Shown piece after piece: positions 35,180 to 45,590 of a stretch of 64,000 nt of DNA. The translations under genes and the position numbers were made by a program. The DNA lies in the NCBI GenBank assembly GCA_009760855.2, contig WPIO01000012.1, positions 7,499,501 to 7,563,500 of the forward strand, given 5' to 3'. Source of the DNA: Cristatella mucedo (lineage: Eukaryota; Bryozoa; Phylactolaemata; Cristatellidae). Numbering within the stretch: the stretch's first letter is position 1; every line of letters begins with the position of its first letter. The notes beneath the pieces were generated by a model, which was not told where the DNA came from, made no database searches, and saw only the letters and a list, made by a program, of their open reading frames with translations.

Positions 35180-36815
35180 GTGCACTACCTCGAGTTTAGA
35201 TTTAAGACCACGAGTGACCGTATACTGAAATTTATCTCTCAGTCAAAGAAGACTACTAGTTCTCTAGACCCTGTTTCCATTGTTGTACTTCTACTATGCT
35301 TATATCTGCTGCTACAATGCCTAACTAACATAACAAATATGTCCTTATCCTCAGGTCAGGTCCCTGCACATTTCAAAAAAGCTGTAGTCAGGCGACTAGT
35401 TAAGAAAGCAACGCTAGACCAAGAGGACTTGAGAGCAGCTTCCGTCCAGTCTTGCTTATCCGTTCCTATCAAAGACGCTAGAACGATTTCGGCAGACCAG
35501 CTGGACTCTTATGAGCCCTCAAACCTAGCAAGTAAGTTCAGCCTGGGCTTAGAGCTAATCACTCCATAGAGTCAACATTGCTTAGGGTGTATAACGGCCT
35601 TCTCATGAATGCAAAGTTGGGTCAAGTCTCCGTGCTTGTCCTGCTTGATGATTCGGCAGCATTTGATACTATTGATCAAAAAGTCTTCTTTGAGCATCTG
35701 GTATCTCGCCTGGGCATCAGTGGCACTGCACTGCATGGACTCAGGTCCTATCTCAGTGGGAGACGCCAGAGTATTGATGTGAACAGACAAAGATCATCCG
35801 GGGAACCGCTGAAGTATGGGATACCTCAGGGCTTTGTGCTTGGTCCGGTTTTGTTCACAATTTATAGTCTCCATCTTTCCCATGTATCGCCAAGCACAAT
35901 ATAGGCTACCAATGCTATGCAGATGACACTCAGTTTTACTTTTGCTTTGACTCCTAGCCCTCGAGCACACGGAATTTTCTACATACCCCTGCTGCATGTG
36001 TTGATGACATTCGCACATAGATGGCAGCAAACTTTCTTAAATTGGATGATAATAAAACCAAGTTACTAGTTATGGGCAAACCAAGTGTGACTCAGAAATT
36101 AAAAACCTTACGCTCACAATCGGCTTGCTAGCACATCTTCTGTTGAACCTGCACGAAATCTATGTGTCCTGTTTCAAAGTAAACTTTCGTTAGACGACCA
36201 CATCAGCTCCACGCTCAAGTCTGCCTACTTTCAGCTACATAACATTGCTAAAATTTGGACTTTTTTAGACAGGGATAACAGCATCTATATTAGTCCATGC
36301 ATCTGTGACATCTCGTCTTGACTTCTGTAACTCACTGCTTGCTGGTCTACCGGCCTGTGCAATCAGGCTTTTATATTGGTGAGCCATGATGGCACACCAG
36401 GTAAGGCGGATGCTTTCACGACCTCGGTCCCGAGGTAGTGGGTTCGATTCCTGCGGTGGGTGATACTTTATCGCCACTGCAAGCGGTGGCGATAGACGCA
36501 AAGGCTCATCTGTCGCTATACAAAAAGAGGCTGTTTAATCAGCTAGGATTTATTTTATTTATTTATTTTTATTTATAGTTCGTGCAAAACTCTGCAGCTA
36601 GGCTCATCTTCGTGAACGTCTCAATTGCCACATCACACAACTTCTCGCTGACCTGCACTGGCTCCCAGTCAAGCAGCTCATCGACTTCAATGTTCTTTCA
36701 CTTACTTTTAGGTCCTTTCATTCTCTGGCTCCAACCTACGTATCAGAACTACTTCCCCACCAGGCGGAGAATCGTACAACCCGCTGTTCTGACTAAAATC
36801 GTTGAGCTATACCTC
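35180..36815 (+). mobile_element. LINE-A copy with nested SINE-1
   Basis: The copy that reaches furthest 5'. It begins upstream of the reverse transcriptase core (LTNITNMSLSSGQVPAHFKK, the conserved N-terminal block) and continues through VLVLLDDSAAFDTID, YLSGRRQSIDVN and PQGFVLGPVLF to a frameshifted YADDTQ. It resumes after the SINE-1 at 36378-36575 with CAAAACTCTGCAGCTAGGCT and ends near 36815 without its 3' tail. Several stops make it inactive. Confidence 0.85.
36378..36575 (+). mobile_element. SINE-1 nested in LINE-A
   Basis: Complete copy from GGTGAGCCATGATGG through the B-box (GGTTCGATTCC at about 36443) to TTTATTTATTTTTATTTA. The disrupted LINE-A sequence reads TTTTATATT before it and TTTATAGTT after it, so an imperfect target duplication of about 8-9 bp is possible. 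Confidence 0.88.
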
Positions 36816-37249
36816 ATACCATACATACATCACACCCTACATACATCATACCATACGTAAATCATCTTGCTCCTCCAGTCACCTGCTCCGGCACCACTGG
36901 TTTCTGAGCTTCTGGTCATCCCGCCGTCCCTCAGAATAAATTGAAATCTGTTGGCGATCTAAAGTCTGGATCCAGCGTCCGGCTTCGGTTACCAGCTTGC
37001 ATCTCGTAAGAATCCCACTAAAGACGCACCATTCACGCTCAGCCTGCCCTTATCACAATTAAATGTATTTTGTGGTGCTTTTGTCATGCCAACCTGTGCG
37101 CACGTTACTAGGAAAAAGGTCTTACTAGCTGGTGGCCTTGCGTGTCTTCCTGTTTGCTTAATGCATGCTAAATTAAGCATGATACCTGTTTGCTTATCGC
37201 ATGCAGGATTCCGCCCATGTCTCTAACCCTAAGCTATTGATTATATTCC

Positions 37250-37335
37250 AGCGAGTCGTAAAACACCTGGATAGAGATGAAGTTCTCCTAAAGTGTAATG
37301 CAAAAGACGAACTGTTATTGTTATTTTGCTATATG
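37250..37335 (+). mobile_element. Very degenerate LINE-A/SINE-2 tail
   Basis: AAACACCTGGATAGAGATGA, AGTTCTCC and TTATTGTTATT follow the order of the stem-loop and ATT tail with many changes. Confidence 0.45.
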
Positions 37336-37339
37336 TTTA

Positions 37340-39105
37340 TTGAAGGCAGTGGTGCAGCCTTCACCTTTAACCAAACTGTCTCTCCGGTTTTTAACAGTCT
37401 AGCTGGACTAGCCATAGACACAGGGCCGCCAACATCTTCGAGATTGTTGCATACAAGAAATATGGCACCGGCTCACCCGTCAACGGCATTTTCTCATACG
37501 TCTCGGCTCTGACCGTCGCCTAATTCGTCTAGCTCTAATCCTCTTATTCTGAATCCTACTTCTTTTCAGCCGCCCAATGTGATAAAAGCCATGCACATTG
37601 TACGAAAGAAAATTTAAGAGCCCCAGTGAAGACGCGTGAAATGCATTCCTACTTTCTTGGCTGATCGTGGTTGGAATATCAATGCAGCGTTCACTTTCTT
37701 GTAGTGGCTGCATTTAAAATGCTCGTATTTTCTCAATATCTCCTTGAACCTCTCGAAAATTAATTTCCTACACAATCTCATCCAACCAACTTTGCTTGCC
37801 ACTGAGGATTATGGTTTGATCGTTCTCCAGCCTCTTTGTCCCGAGCTGTTTTAATTTCATTTCCTGAATGTTGACATAATTACATAATTAGTATGTAGGT
37901 AACTTATTTTGGGATTCCTCAATTTTATTTTGGCTGGTGTGTTGTAAGAGAACCTCATTACATCTTAACAAATCGCAAAAAACTTTCGCCTGCAATGCGA
38001 TAGCTTTTTCAACTTTAATTCATCTCTTCAGCAAAACAATTGTTCGCCCTCAAAATTTCTTTATTTTTAGTTTAATTGCCTAGGATGTTATCCTGTGAGT
38101 ATCCTCGTATCGATATAGTATTTTACCGCACTTCTTTATCTGTTTAACTTCATGGGGGATCCTTATGGTCTACAGCTAGCGTTACTACTTTGATTGCAGA
38201 CGACATTCCTTTGTTAACGTCATCTGCTTGTGCTGGCGCTTCTGCTGCTGCTGCTGCTTAAATTTAGAGGCAAATTTAGCTAGAATTCTGCTTTAAGCTC
38301 ACAGAATGTTCAAGCTGAGCGGAATGGTGGGACAATTGGGATCTCAAGGTGGCCTCAGAGTCAAGATTTTGACGAGAAAGTAGGCTTCGTCCGATGAGCA
38401 CAGTTGGGTCAGTTTCCACTCTCTTGTGTTTATTGCTTAACTCAGAGCTTTAACGCTTTATCCAGGAGGACTAATTTTTTTCATGCTGCGTAATGCAGCC
38501 AAATTATAGCTCCTCAAAAGTTTAGATTGATGTATGACAGCTCGCACGCCCGCGATACTTACCTGAAGATTAACTAATTGAAGTTCCATTTAATGGCTGG
38601 CTCTCCGGCGATCGCTAGGCCTCTGCGGATTTTGAGTATCTCGGTTGTGAGGCCTATTTATTCTTTTTATTGCAGTGCATTGACAACGTGCTGTTCCGTT
38701 ACATCTGAGTGAAGGCGCTCTTCCTTTTCTAATTTCTATCTCCGTGGACTAAAGACTGTAGGTGCCTAAGGGAATGATAATTTAGAAGGCGGACCACATA
38801 CTCCCGGAAGATTCAACTTCCTGAAAGTCAAGTCTGTGGTAAAGTGCTGCCCTTAGCACCATATAGCGAGTGTATTAGGACGGCAGTGAATCTCAAGCTT
38901 GACTTATGTACACGAAGAAATGCCTTCAGAAAACCATCATCTTGATGTTTTAATCTTTCATCACGCTGAGCTATTCATGGATTTTTTTCATACCCTGATG
39001 AAGCAAAAAGTAGCAAGCGTTTCCTTGCGTTCACATGGAAGCCTTTTAAATGGCTGTATACTCTTACCTACGTCTAATAGAACTCATTTAGAACAATTCA
39101 TGCCG
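37340..39105. other. No recognisable gene
   Basis: AT-rich. A short CTG run lies at about 38240-38258. The open frame at 38899-39363 is long only because it crosses the GT microsatellite. Confidence 0.4.
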
Positions 39106-39109
39106 TGCC

Positions 39110-39164
39110 TGTGTGCGTGTGTGTGCGTGTGCGTGTGCGTTTGCGTGTGCGTTTTCGTGTGCGC

Positions 39165-39212
<48 letters not shown>

Positions 39213-39238
39213 GTGTGTGTGTGTGTGTATGTGTGCGT
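39110..39238. repeat. (GT)n microsatellite with GC interruptions
   Basis: About 130 bp of alternating GT with occasional GC or TT. Alternating purine-pyrimidine DNA of this type can adopt Z-form. Confidence 0.95.
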
Positions 39239-39566
39239 GGCTTACGCCGCACCAATGCACCAAGTCTAACGGAAGCATCCGGTCACAAATAGCCTCCAGT
39301 AGTAGCACCGCCTGGCACTTTGCTCAATTAAATTCGTTAGTCGTAACAATTTTGTTATCTTGAAAATTAAAATTGCATTTAAATAAAAACCATGTTGCAT
39401 ACCAACTTGCATTTCGTGCAGTGTTGACAATCTTTCACCGGGCCTGTCATTATGCTTACTAGTTGCTAAGTAGAGCGATTACCCTTTGCCCCACTATGGC
39501 CCAATCGGCTAGATAGGCACAGTTCCAAACAATGTTAATTCTTTCAGGTGTGCTTAACTGCAGAAT

Positions 39567-40247
39567 ATGACTAGTAGCGCCAAAAAAGTGGCCGTACTGG
39601 GTGCCACTGGCCCGTTAGGATTGCAGTTGGTGCAACAAGCTCTTCAGCGAGGCTACGAAGTCGTTGCGGTTGTTCGGGATCCGCCCAAGCTGGCCGCTAA
39701 TCTTCCCGGCATGCACGACAGCCTTCAAGTTACGAAAGGTGACATCTTCAGCACGGCTGACCTGGCGGCTGCCTTCGGTGGCTGCGTGGCCGTCCTGTCA
39801 GCCTTGGGCTACAAGAATTTCGGAAAGAATACGTTCTACGAGGACAGCTGCAGCCACATTGTTGAGGCAATGAAAGCCGCCGGCGTCCTCCGGTTGATCT
39901 CGGTAACGGCATGGTACACGCATCCGTCGGTCCACGAGTCTTGCTTCGTGACCTACTTATTGAAGCCGCTGTTCTTGGGTCAAGTAATGGCGAGCATGGG
40001 CCGCATGGAGGACCGTCTGGAGCGACGCGAGTACGCAGCCGATGTAGAGTACACGGTCGTCCGCCCGCCGCGTCTCACGCACGGTGCGTTGACGAAGAAG
40101 CCCATCGTGACAGAGCTGGATAACTTTCGCGTTACGAGTGTCCGCAACGAAGAAATTACTCGAGCCGACGTCGCTCGCTTCATGCTTGACGTCCTAGAGC
40201 AGAACTTGTACGTTCGGCAAGCCGTCGCCATTGTAACTTTATCCTAA
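39567..40247 (+). CDS. BLVRB-like NAD(P)H-binding oxidoreductase, paralogue 3
   Basis: A complete 226-residue single-exon coding region. Rossmann motif GATGPLG at 12-18 (Leu replaces the usual Thr or Gln); VVRDPPKL with an Arg at about 37 for NADP; KGDIFSTADLAAAF; TAWYTHPSVHESC near 116-128; EYTVVRPPRLTHG near 163-175; ITRADVARFMLDVL near the end. It is about eight residues longer than paralogue 2 through insertions after PPKL (NLPGMHDS) and near LERREYAA. Two acceptor-like sequences, TTCTTTCAG and CTTAACTGCAG, lie within 25 bp upstream of the ATG, so an upstream non-coding exon is likely. Role as for the family; the substrate cannot be read from sequence. Confidence 0.9.
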   Translation: MTSSAKKVAVLGATGPLGLQLVQQALQRGYEVVAVVRDPPKLAANLPGMHDSLQVTKGDIFSTADLAAAFGGCVAVLSALGYKNFGKNTFYEDSCSHIVEAMKAAGVLRLISVTAWYTHPSVHESCFVTYLLKPLFLGQVMASMGRMEDRLERREYAADVEYTVVRPPRLTHGALTKKPIVTELDNFRVTSVRNEEITRADVARFMLDVLEQNLYVRQAVAIVTLS

Positions 40248-40252
40248 GGAAC

Positions 40253-40535
40253 GAACTCCGGGTGCATTTTGACACCGGCTAAATGCGCATTGCAGAGCCT
40301 TTGTTGGCATCTGTTGTGCTCTCGTTTGTTTACTTCGCATCAATCCATGGTGAATTAGACGGTTTGCATCTGCGGCGGCGCTCTTAGCAGTCTGTTCCCT
40401 TTACTGTAGATCGACTTCATGGTAATCACCAGTAGTACTTGCCAGATTGAAATCAATTGATTTCTTGCCCTTTCGATGAGTTCGCCGGCCGTCGGCGTCG
40501 CTGTCTTTGTGTTTTATTAAATATTCTTCGAGAAG
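40253..40535 (+). repeat. 3' flank of paralogue 3, duplicated at 45335-45590
   Basis: GCGCATTGCAGAGCCT, CGCATCAATCC, GTAGATCGACT and GTCGGCGTCGCTGTC recur in the same order and spacing at 45.3-45.6 kb, at roughly 65-70% identity by eye. It is probably the 3' UTR of the gene. Confidence 0.65.
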
Positions 40536-41035
40536 TAGGGCGTGACTTCGCCTTGTAAGCAAGATCTCAAATCAATTTTTTGGCGATTTAAAACAATTCT
40601 TTTGTGGCGACAAGCAGCTTTTGATTCGATACTTGCATCACGAACAGCTCAGTTGACCAGCAACTTTATCGTGTCTTTAAAGCCCGGCGTAGCTAGAAAA
40701 AACGCGGTCACTTGAGGCCAACTGTTAGTGTAGCTGATACGAAACACTGATGCTCAGATGGTCCAAATTATGGTGGCATTCCTCACCAGTCCGGTCGATC
40801 ACTGATGCACCATCACTTGTCAAGTACCGCACACTTGGCCGCAGTGGATAGTTAGGGGTGAAATGAGCACTCAAAGGCGTCCCAAAAATACAGTCACCTG
40901 GCAAAGATTTTTGCTGATGGATTTTTTCCCGTATTTACCAAATACGCGAATTGGGCGCAAGTTCACCTCGAGCGGCCGACGTGTTTAAGTTGCTCGTCTC
41001 GGTTGGCGTCATGCTCTGCCCTGTTTGAAATGGTT

Positions 41036-41511
41036 TTAAGCCGTTTCACGGATCGCCACCTCGCGGACCGGTTCCACCAGGCCAAGAGGAGCTGCCTCGC
41101 AGGCCGCTACCGCAGGCAGCTCCTCTTGCTCCGCCGCGACGGGCACCACCTGTGGCACAAACACATCAGAAAGCAAAGAATTCGTCTCCTTGCAAGATTC
41201 AGTATCAAAGATAGTACAGGTGTGGAGCAGGAATCTCCATATGTGTAGCACAGATTTTGCATAAAAGCTAAACAAGTAGGAAGAATCCTCCGGAGAAGCA
41301 TTAAAATGTCCTGCATTGGAAGATCTACCGTTTTTCGCCGTGCTAGCTACTTCTTAGGGAGCGAATAGTGCTTACCCAGAAGGATTCCTATGAGCATAGT
41401 CTTTCGTAGGGACTCCTCGGAGACATTTATCTCCTGGCACATCCTTTCAGTGATGTGAACGTAGTCTGGGTACATCTGCAACCAGTACGCTTGTAAAGCT
41501 CCTACCGGATA
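41036..41511 (-). other. Possible two-exon 3' end of an unidentified gene
   Basis: On the - strand, 41511 to 41376 reads openly as a plausible peptide including AYWLQMYPDYVHITERMCQE and SLRKTMLIGILLG, then meets GTAAGC, a good donor. About 225 bp further, TTTGTGCCACAG at 41150 is a good acceptor for GC-rich sequence that reads VVPVAAEQEELPAVAACEAA and ends in a TAA near 41036. The donor leaves one extra base, so joining these exact sites gives a different, Gly/Arg-rich ending. The model is therefore unsettled. I recognise no family. Confidence 0.28.
41084..41127. repeat. Perfect 14-bp inverted repeat (hairpin)
   Basis: AAGAGGAGCTGCCT at 41084-41097 and its exact complement AGGCAGCTCCTCTT at 41114-41127, with a 16-base GC-rich loop. 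It lies inside the possible terminal exon. Confidence 0.85.
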
Positions 41512-41673
41512 CTGCCGCTATCCACGCCACGCGCTGTCTGAATCCCATTATCGTGACCGTTGATGTGTGGGCTATCGCACACAAGAAGATCAAATTGACT
41601 ACATGGCAGGCAGCGAATTACAAATACAATTACATTCAGTTAAATTCGTACGAGTCATACACACTCCATAGCA

Positions 41674-41757
41674 AATTTAAAGCGCCTAGAAAGAGATTAA
41701 GTTCTCTGAGGGTGCTATATGAAGTGTATTGTTATTACTATAATTATTATTATTTTG
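41674..41757 (+). mobile_element. LINE-A/SINE-2 tail-only fragment
   Basis: AAAGCGCCTAGAAAGAGATT through GAGGGTGCTATATG and an ATTATTATT end. It lies directly beside the 3' end of the LINE-B at 41775, so two element tails face each other. Confidence 0.8.
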
Positions 41758-41774
41758 GCTTGTGCTGATGATGT

Positions 41775-43120
41775 ATCTCCGTCAGTAACTCCACAAAGTC
41801 ATAAAGACCGTGTGGGTGTTACGCAGGAGAGTTTTGTATAGCGCACTCACAGCCTAAGCGGCTTTCGGTACGCATTCGGTAGCCAACAGACTTCGTCTCA
41901 CGCAACAAAGAGAAAGTGGGAAGCATAGCAGAGTTAGGAGAGCAGTTGAGGTAGTGAGTAGCATGGAAGTAGCAGTTCAGGACCGCTGAAAAAGATGTGT
42001 AATAGTCAGCAGTTGGAGAGTAGTTGTCGTTGCGTAAGAATTGTGGAAGCGAGTTCCACAGTCTAGGACCTGCAGAGCTAAAGCTTCTGTTGCCAACTGT
42101 CTTTAAGCGGAGGAATGGGACAGCTAATTTATCGTCCACACAGGACCTGAGGGCGCGAACAGGCTGAAACTGATGCAGCAGTTCAGCTAGGTACGAAGGA
42201 GCTAAGCCGTGGCTGGCCTTGTGGGTCAGCTTAAGAACTTTGCTTTGTATCCTTTGCTCAACCGGCAACCATCCTAGCTCTTTCAGCAGAGGTGACACGT
42301 GCTCAAACCGCTGGGACTTGAAGACCAGCCGTGCAGCCATATTCATAGTCCGCTGTAGTGGCATAATAGCTTTCTTTGGCAGCCCAGCCAAAAGGGAATT
42401 ACAATAATCAAGCCGAGACAGAACTAAAGAGCTAGTTAAATTTTTTACAAGCCACTGTGGGAGACAGCTTCTAATCTTTGATAGGGATCGGATGTGATGG
42501 CTAGCTTTAGAGGCAGTCTTCTGAATGAAGCTTTTGAAGTTGACGCAGCTGTCGAACACGACACCTAGATTACGAGCACGTGGTGAAGGTCGCACAATAG
42601 CATCACCTATTAGAACAGCAAAGCCTTTTAATCCAGCTACACGCTTAGGGTGTCCTATGAGCAGCAGTTCGGTTTTATCGTCATTTAATTTCAGGAAGTT
42701 TTCCGACAGCCAGGATCGAATATCGGCAAGGCAAGCATTCAGTTTCTCAGTTGCTGCAGCAGATTCCGACGGTTTAAACGACAAATACAACTGAGTATCG
42801 TCAGCATAGAAGTGATATCTTATTCCATAGGCCTTAATAACTTTTCCCAGAGGTTGTGTGTAAATAGAGAACAGCAAGGACCGAGTACAGACCCTTGAGG
42901 GACTCCACAGGTGACCCTTCTCATGTCTGAGACCTGATCCCCACACGACATGGATTGAACACGATCAGACAAGTATGATTTAAACCACGCCAGTGCTTCG
43001 TCTGCCAGACCGATCGTTGTTCTCAATCGTTCAAGCAGAACTTCGTGATCAATGGTGTCGAAGGCAGCAGACAGATCTAGCAGAGCTAGGGCAGTGACAT
43101 TCCCGTCCTTAGTTGTTGTT
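41775..43120 (-). mobile_element. LINE-B, best preserved copy (reverse transcriptase and C-terminal region)
   Basis: On the - strand: LLDLSAAFDTIDHEVLLERL (43020-43080), [49 protein letters not shown] with the catalytic Asp pair, [38 protein letters not shown]-type C-terminal sequence, [11 protein letters not shown] and [19 protein letters not shown] frameshift at about 42880-42900 splits the polymerase core. After that the frame is open for about 370 codons, so the copy is relatively young. It is a CR1/L2-like element distinct from LINE-A. The 5' end is truncated near 43120. Confidence 0.9.
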
Positions 43121-43176
43121 GGTTAGACCGATCAAGGCTATGCATCTGGATTAGTTGTATTTACGTGTAGGCACTC

Positions 43177-43486
43177 TTCGTAGACTGTGGAACTCGCTTC
43201 CACAATTCTAACGCAACGACAACTACTCTACTACTTCCGACTATGGCTCATCCTTTTCAGCGGTCCTGAGCTGCTACTTCCATGCTACTCACTACCTCAA
43301 CTGCTCTCCTGACTCTGCTATGCTTTCCACTTTCTCTTTGTTGCGTAAGACGAAGTCTGTTGGCTACCGAATGCGTACCGAAAGCCGCTTAGGCTGTGAG
43401 TGCGCTATACAAAACATTCCTGCGTAACACCCTCATGGTCTTTATGACTTTGTGGAGTTACTGACGAAAATACATAACATTACGTT
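43177..43486 (+). mobile_element. LINE-B 3' end, inverted relative to the neighbour
   Basis: The last ~300 bp of LINE-B from AGACTGTGGAACTCGCTTCC to GAGTTACTGACGAAAATACA, on the strand opposite to the copy at 41775-43120 and about 60 bp from that copy's truncated 5' end. Confidence 0.85.
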
Positions 43487-43493
43487 CGTTGCA

Positions 43494-43526
43494 GCCAACG
43501 TGGGCGGGGGTTCCGCCCACGTTGGC
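43494..43526. repeat. Perfect 14-bp GC-rich hairpin
   Basis: GCCAACGTGGGCGG at 43494-43507 and CCGCCCACGTTGGC at 43513-43526 are exact complements around GGGTT. It stands immediately after the LINE-B tail. Confidence 0.9.
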
Positions 43527-43599
43527 AGAACAGAGTGTGCTGGTGCTCTGCACACACAGGTCGTAAGACTTGCTTCATGGCGCAGGCATAAATATAAAA

Positions 43600-43750
43600 A
43601 CTATGATTAATTTGTACAGCACCCTAAGAGAACTAAATCTCTATCCTGGCACTTCTTATGTGCAGCAGGGCTCGCATGCCGCAGGGCTCAAGCCCACGAC
43701 CTCGGTCATTAAAGGCGAGCACCGTGACCCCTAGGCCAAACCACGGCGAC
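43600..43750 (-). mobile_element. SINE-2 copy
   Basis: On the - strand: a tRNA-like head (GCCGTGGTTTGGCCTAGGGG), a B-box-like GGGCTTGAGCCC, then GTGCCAGGATAGAGATTTAG and a stem-loop complement followed by a short AT tail. Confidence 0.72.
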
Positions 43751-43807
43751 TTTTCAGTAATGGCGTAATGCATCGTTACGAGCACCGTTTGCCTTCTTAA
43801 GGACCTC

Positions 43808-44119
43808 TTAGTGAGAAGCGAATACAGCGAGTTTGTAGGCAACGTTTAGCTCTTGCACTAGTTTGACGCTGCTGGTAGCATTCTCCCGGGATTTCGAGCG
43901 AAATGTCGCCACCGCTTGGCTTATCTCAAGCATCCGGTCTTTACTCATTTCGCACGCTATGCCACCACCAGCTGCGCGCACATCATGCATCGTTATGCTG
44001 CGAGCGCTTGCGCTGCCCACATCGAGAATAGTGACGTCGGTACATGTTTGACTTAAGGCGAGAATTCTGTGAGGGAAGCCAAACTGCGCAGCTCGTACGA
44101 GATGTTCACATACGACCCT
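43808..44119 (-). other. Unidentified 103-codon open frame, possible exon
   Basis: The - strand is open from just after a TGA at 44120-44122 to a TAA at 43808-43810. It reads as compositionally normal protein, with QFGFPHRILALSQTCTDVTI, LDVGSASARSITMHDV and KSRENATSSVKLVQELNVAY. No Met opens it; the first Met is after the LDVGSASARS part. TTCCCTCACAG at about 44066 could be a splice acceptor. I recognise no family, and this could be chance or an old pseudogene. Confidence 0.25.
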
Positions 44120-44149
44120 TCACCAATGTACCCTCTTCCTCCGGCCGGC

Positions 44150-44190
44150 AGACGACTATAAATGGACACGCGGCTGACGCCTGTCTAGCA
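44150..44190 (+). promoter_or_regulatory. TATA-like core promoter candidate
   Basis: ACTATAAATGG at about 44155 sits between a GC-rich CCTCCGGCCGGCAG and GC-rich sequence downstream. It precedes, by about 1.2 kb, the duplicated reductase 3' flank at 45.3 kb. Weak evidence: motif and context only. Confidence 0.2.
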
Positions 44191-44919
44191 AACTAGCGGC
44201 TCAACGGGACTTGGCAAGGGAAGTGGCGGCAGCAGCCTGCGGTCCGCTGTTTCTGGCTCGGCGGGATGTCTTTCGTATTAAGTAAAATGAGGATAAGAAT
44301 ATTATTACGCTCACTAGACTTATTAAGTCATGCAATCGGCGGCGTCTTGAAGCTGAGACAGAACAGCACGATTTGCTTGCGAGACTTTATCTATAAGGCA
44401 GCAGACGTTCTGGTAGAGCTGTAATGCTGCCAGAGCCGAACGAGATTTTCCAAAGTACAGACAATGCGACTGGTCAATTTGTAGGCGCACATGAAACTTC
44501 GATTGCGACTGCGGGTTGTGATTCGTACGGCGTTCCTTCTGTTCGTACATGGCTCTGCGCTGCTGTAGTCCACACGTGCATGCGGTGCGTGCTGGTCTGT
44601 CGGCTGGTCTCTGCGCTTGTCGGCGAATACTTCGCGACTCAACCTCATCGGCGGTGAAAACTTATTTCGGGAAACTTATTTTGGGAAAAATATCTTCGTA
44701 CCGAAAGCCTTTTCGTCGTCGGTGACCCCTAATTGACAAGTATTCCCCTATACTCCAGTCACTCCCCCTTGTCAAACTAAAATCCTCAAGCCCTTCCGTT
44801 AAGGCATATCAAATCAAGATGTCCGCGAACGACTGCAAGCTCCGTTCGACGACCTTTAGCGGAGCTGAGAAAAAATCTTTCAGTGCCTTTAAGTCTGTCT
44901 CTCACAAGTAGTCTCTGAA

Positions 44920-45300
44920 AAACCCAACGGGGACAGGCCTTGTTATGTCAGAAACCGGTCGCTACCGGTACTACAGAAGCGCAAACAAAGAGGCGTGCTC
45001 GGTCGCTGCGCTAGTCACCAAAAAAAACTAAATGGTAATAAATCCTAAAAGTTCTCCTGGATTATGCCAGTCACCAAGCAAACACAACGAAAGCCCAATG
45101 AGGTGGGCTCTGTTAAAGGTCCAATAAGCCAGACTTGGTCGCAGTCCCAGCGAAGCTGGCTCGGTCACAGGCTCCTGAGGGTTTAGTTATGCCAGTGGCT
45201 GGATCACTGCAAATGCTGCGGCGAAAACCCAACGAGCTGGGCTTGGTCGCATGCCTGATGAGGCTTTTCTTATGCCTGTCTCCCGAAAGTAACATTCGTT
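44920..45300. repeat. Degenerate minisatellite, same family as 31195-31530
   Basis: Repeats around AAAACCCAACGAGCTGGGCT and GGCTCGGTCACAGGCTCCTG. The end TATGCCTGTCTCCCGAAAGT resembles TATGCTTGTCACCGGATAGT at about 31469. Confidence 0.6.
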
Positions 45301-45334
45301 TCGAGGTTTATGCTGTATAAGACCTGTAGGAGTA

Positions 45335-45590
45335 ACTGTAGGAGCGTATTTTGGCACACTTTAGATACGCATTGCAGAGACTATGTTGACCTTTGTGCTC
45401 TCCTTGTTCTTCTCCGCATCAATCCTTTTTGAATGAGGCAGTTTGCTTCTTCGGCGGATCCCACAGCTTTAAGTCACTCAATTGCAGATCGACTGCACGT
45501 TAATCGAAAGTAGTACCTGCCACATTGAAAACAAGATTCCCGGCCATTTTATAGACCTTGTCGGCCTTTGGCGTCGCTGTCGAAACGTAG
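45335..45590 (+). pseudogene. Orphan duplicate of the paralogue 3 3' flank
   Basis: It matches 40253-40535 in order across its whole length (ACGCATTGCAGAGACT, CGCATCAATCC, GCAGATCGACTG, TTTGGCGTCGCTGTC), but the sequence upstream is minisatellite, not a reductase coding region. It is therefore the 3' remnant of a further family member whose coding part was deleted or replaced. Confidence 0.6.

Noticed and set aside
38899-39363. 154-codon frame with a Cys-Val run
   Set aside because: Its length comes from the GT microsatellite; the unique parts resemble nothing.
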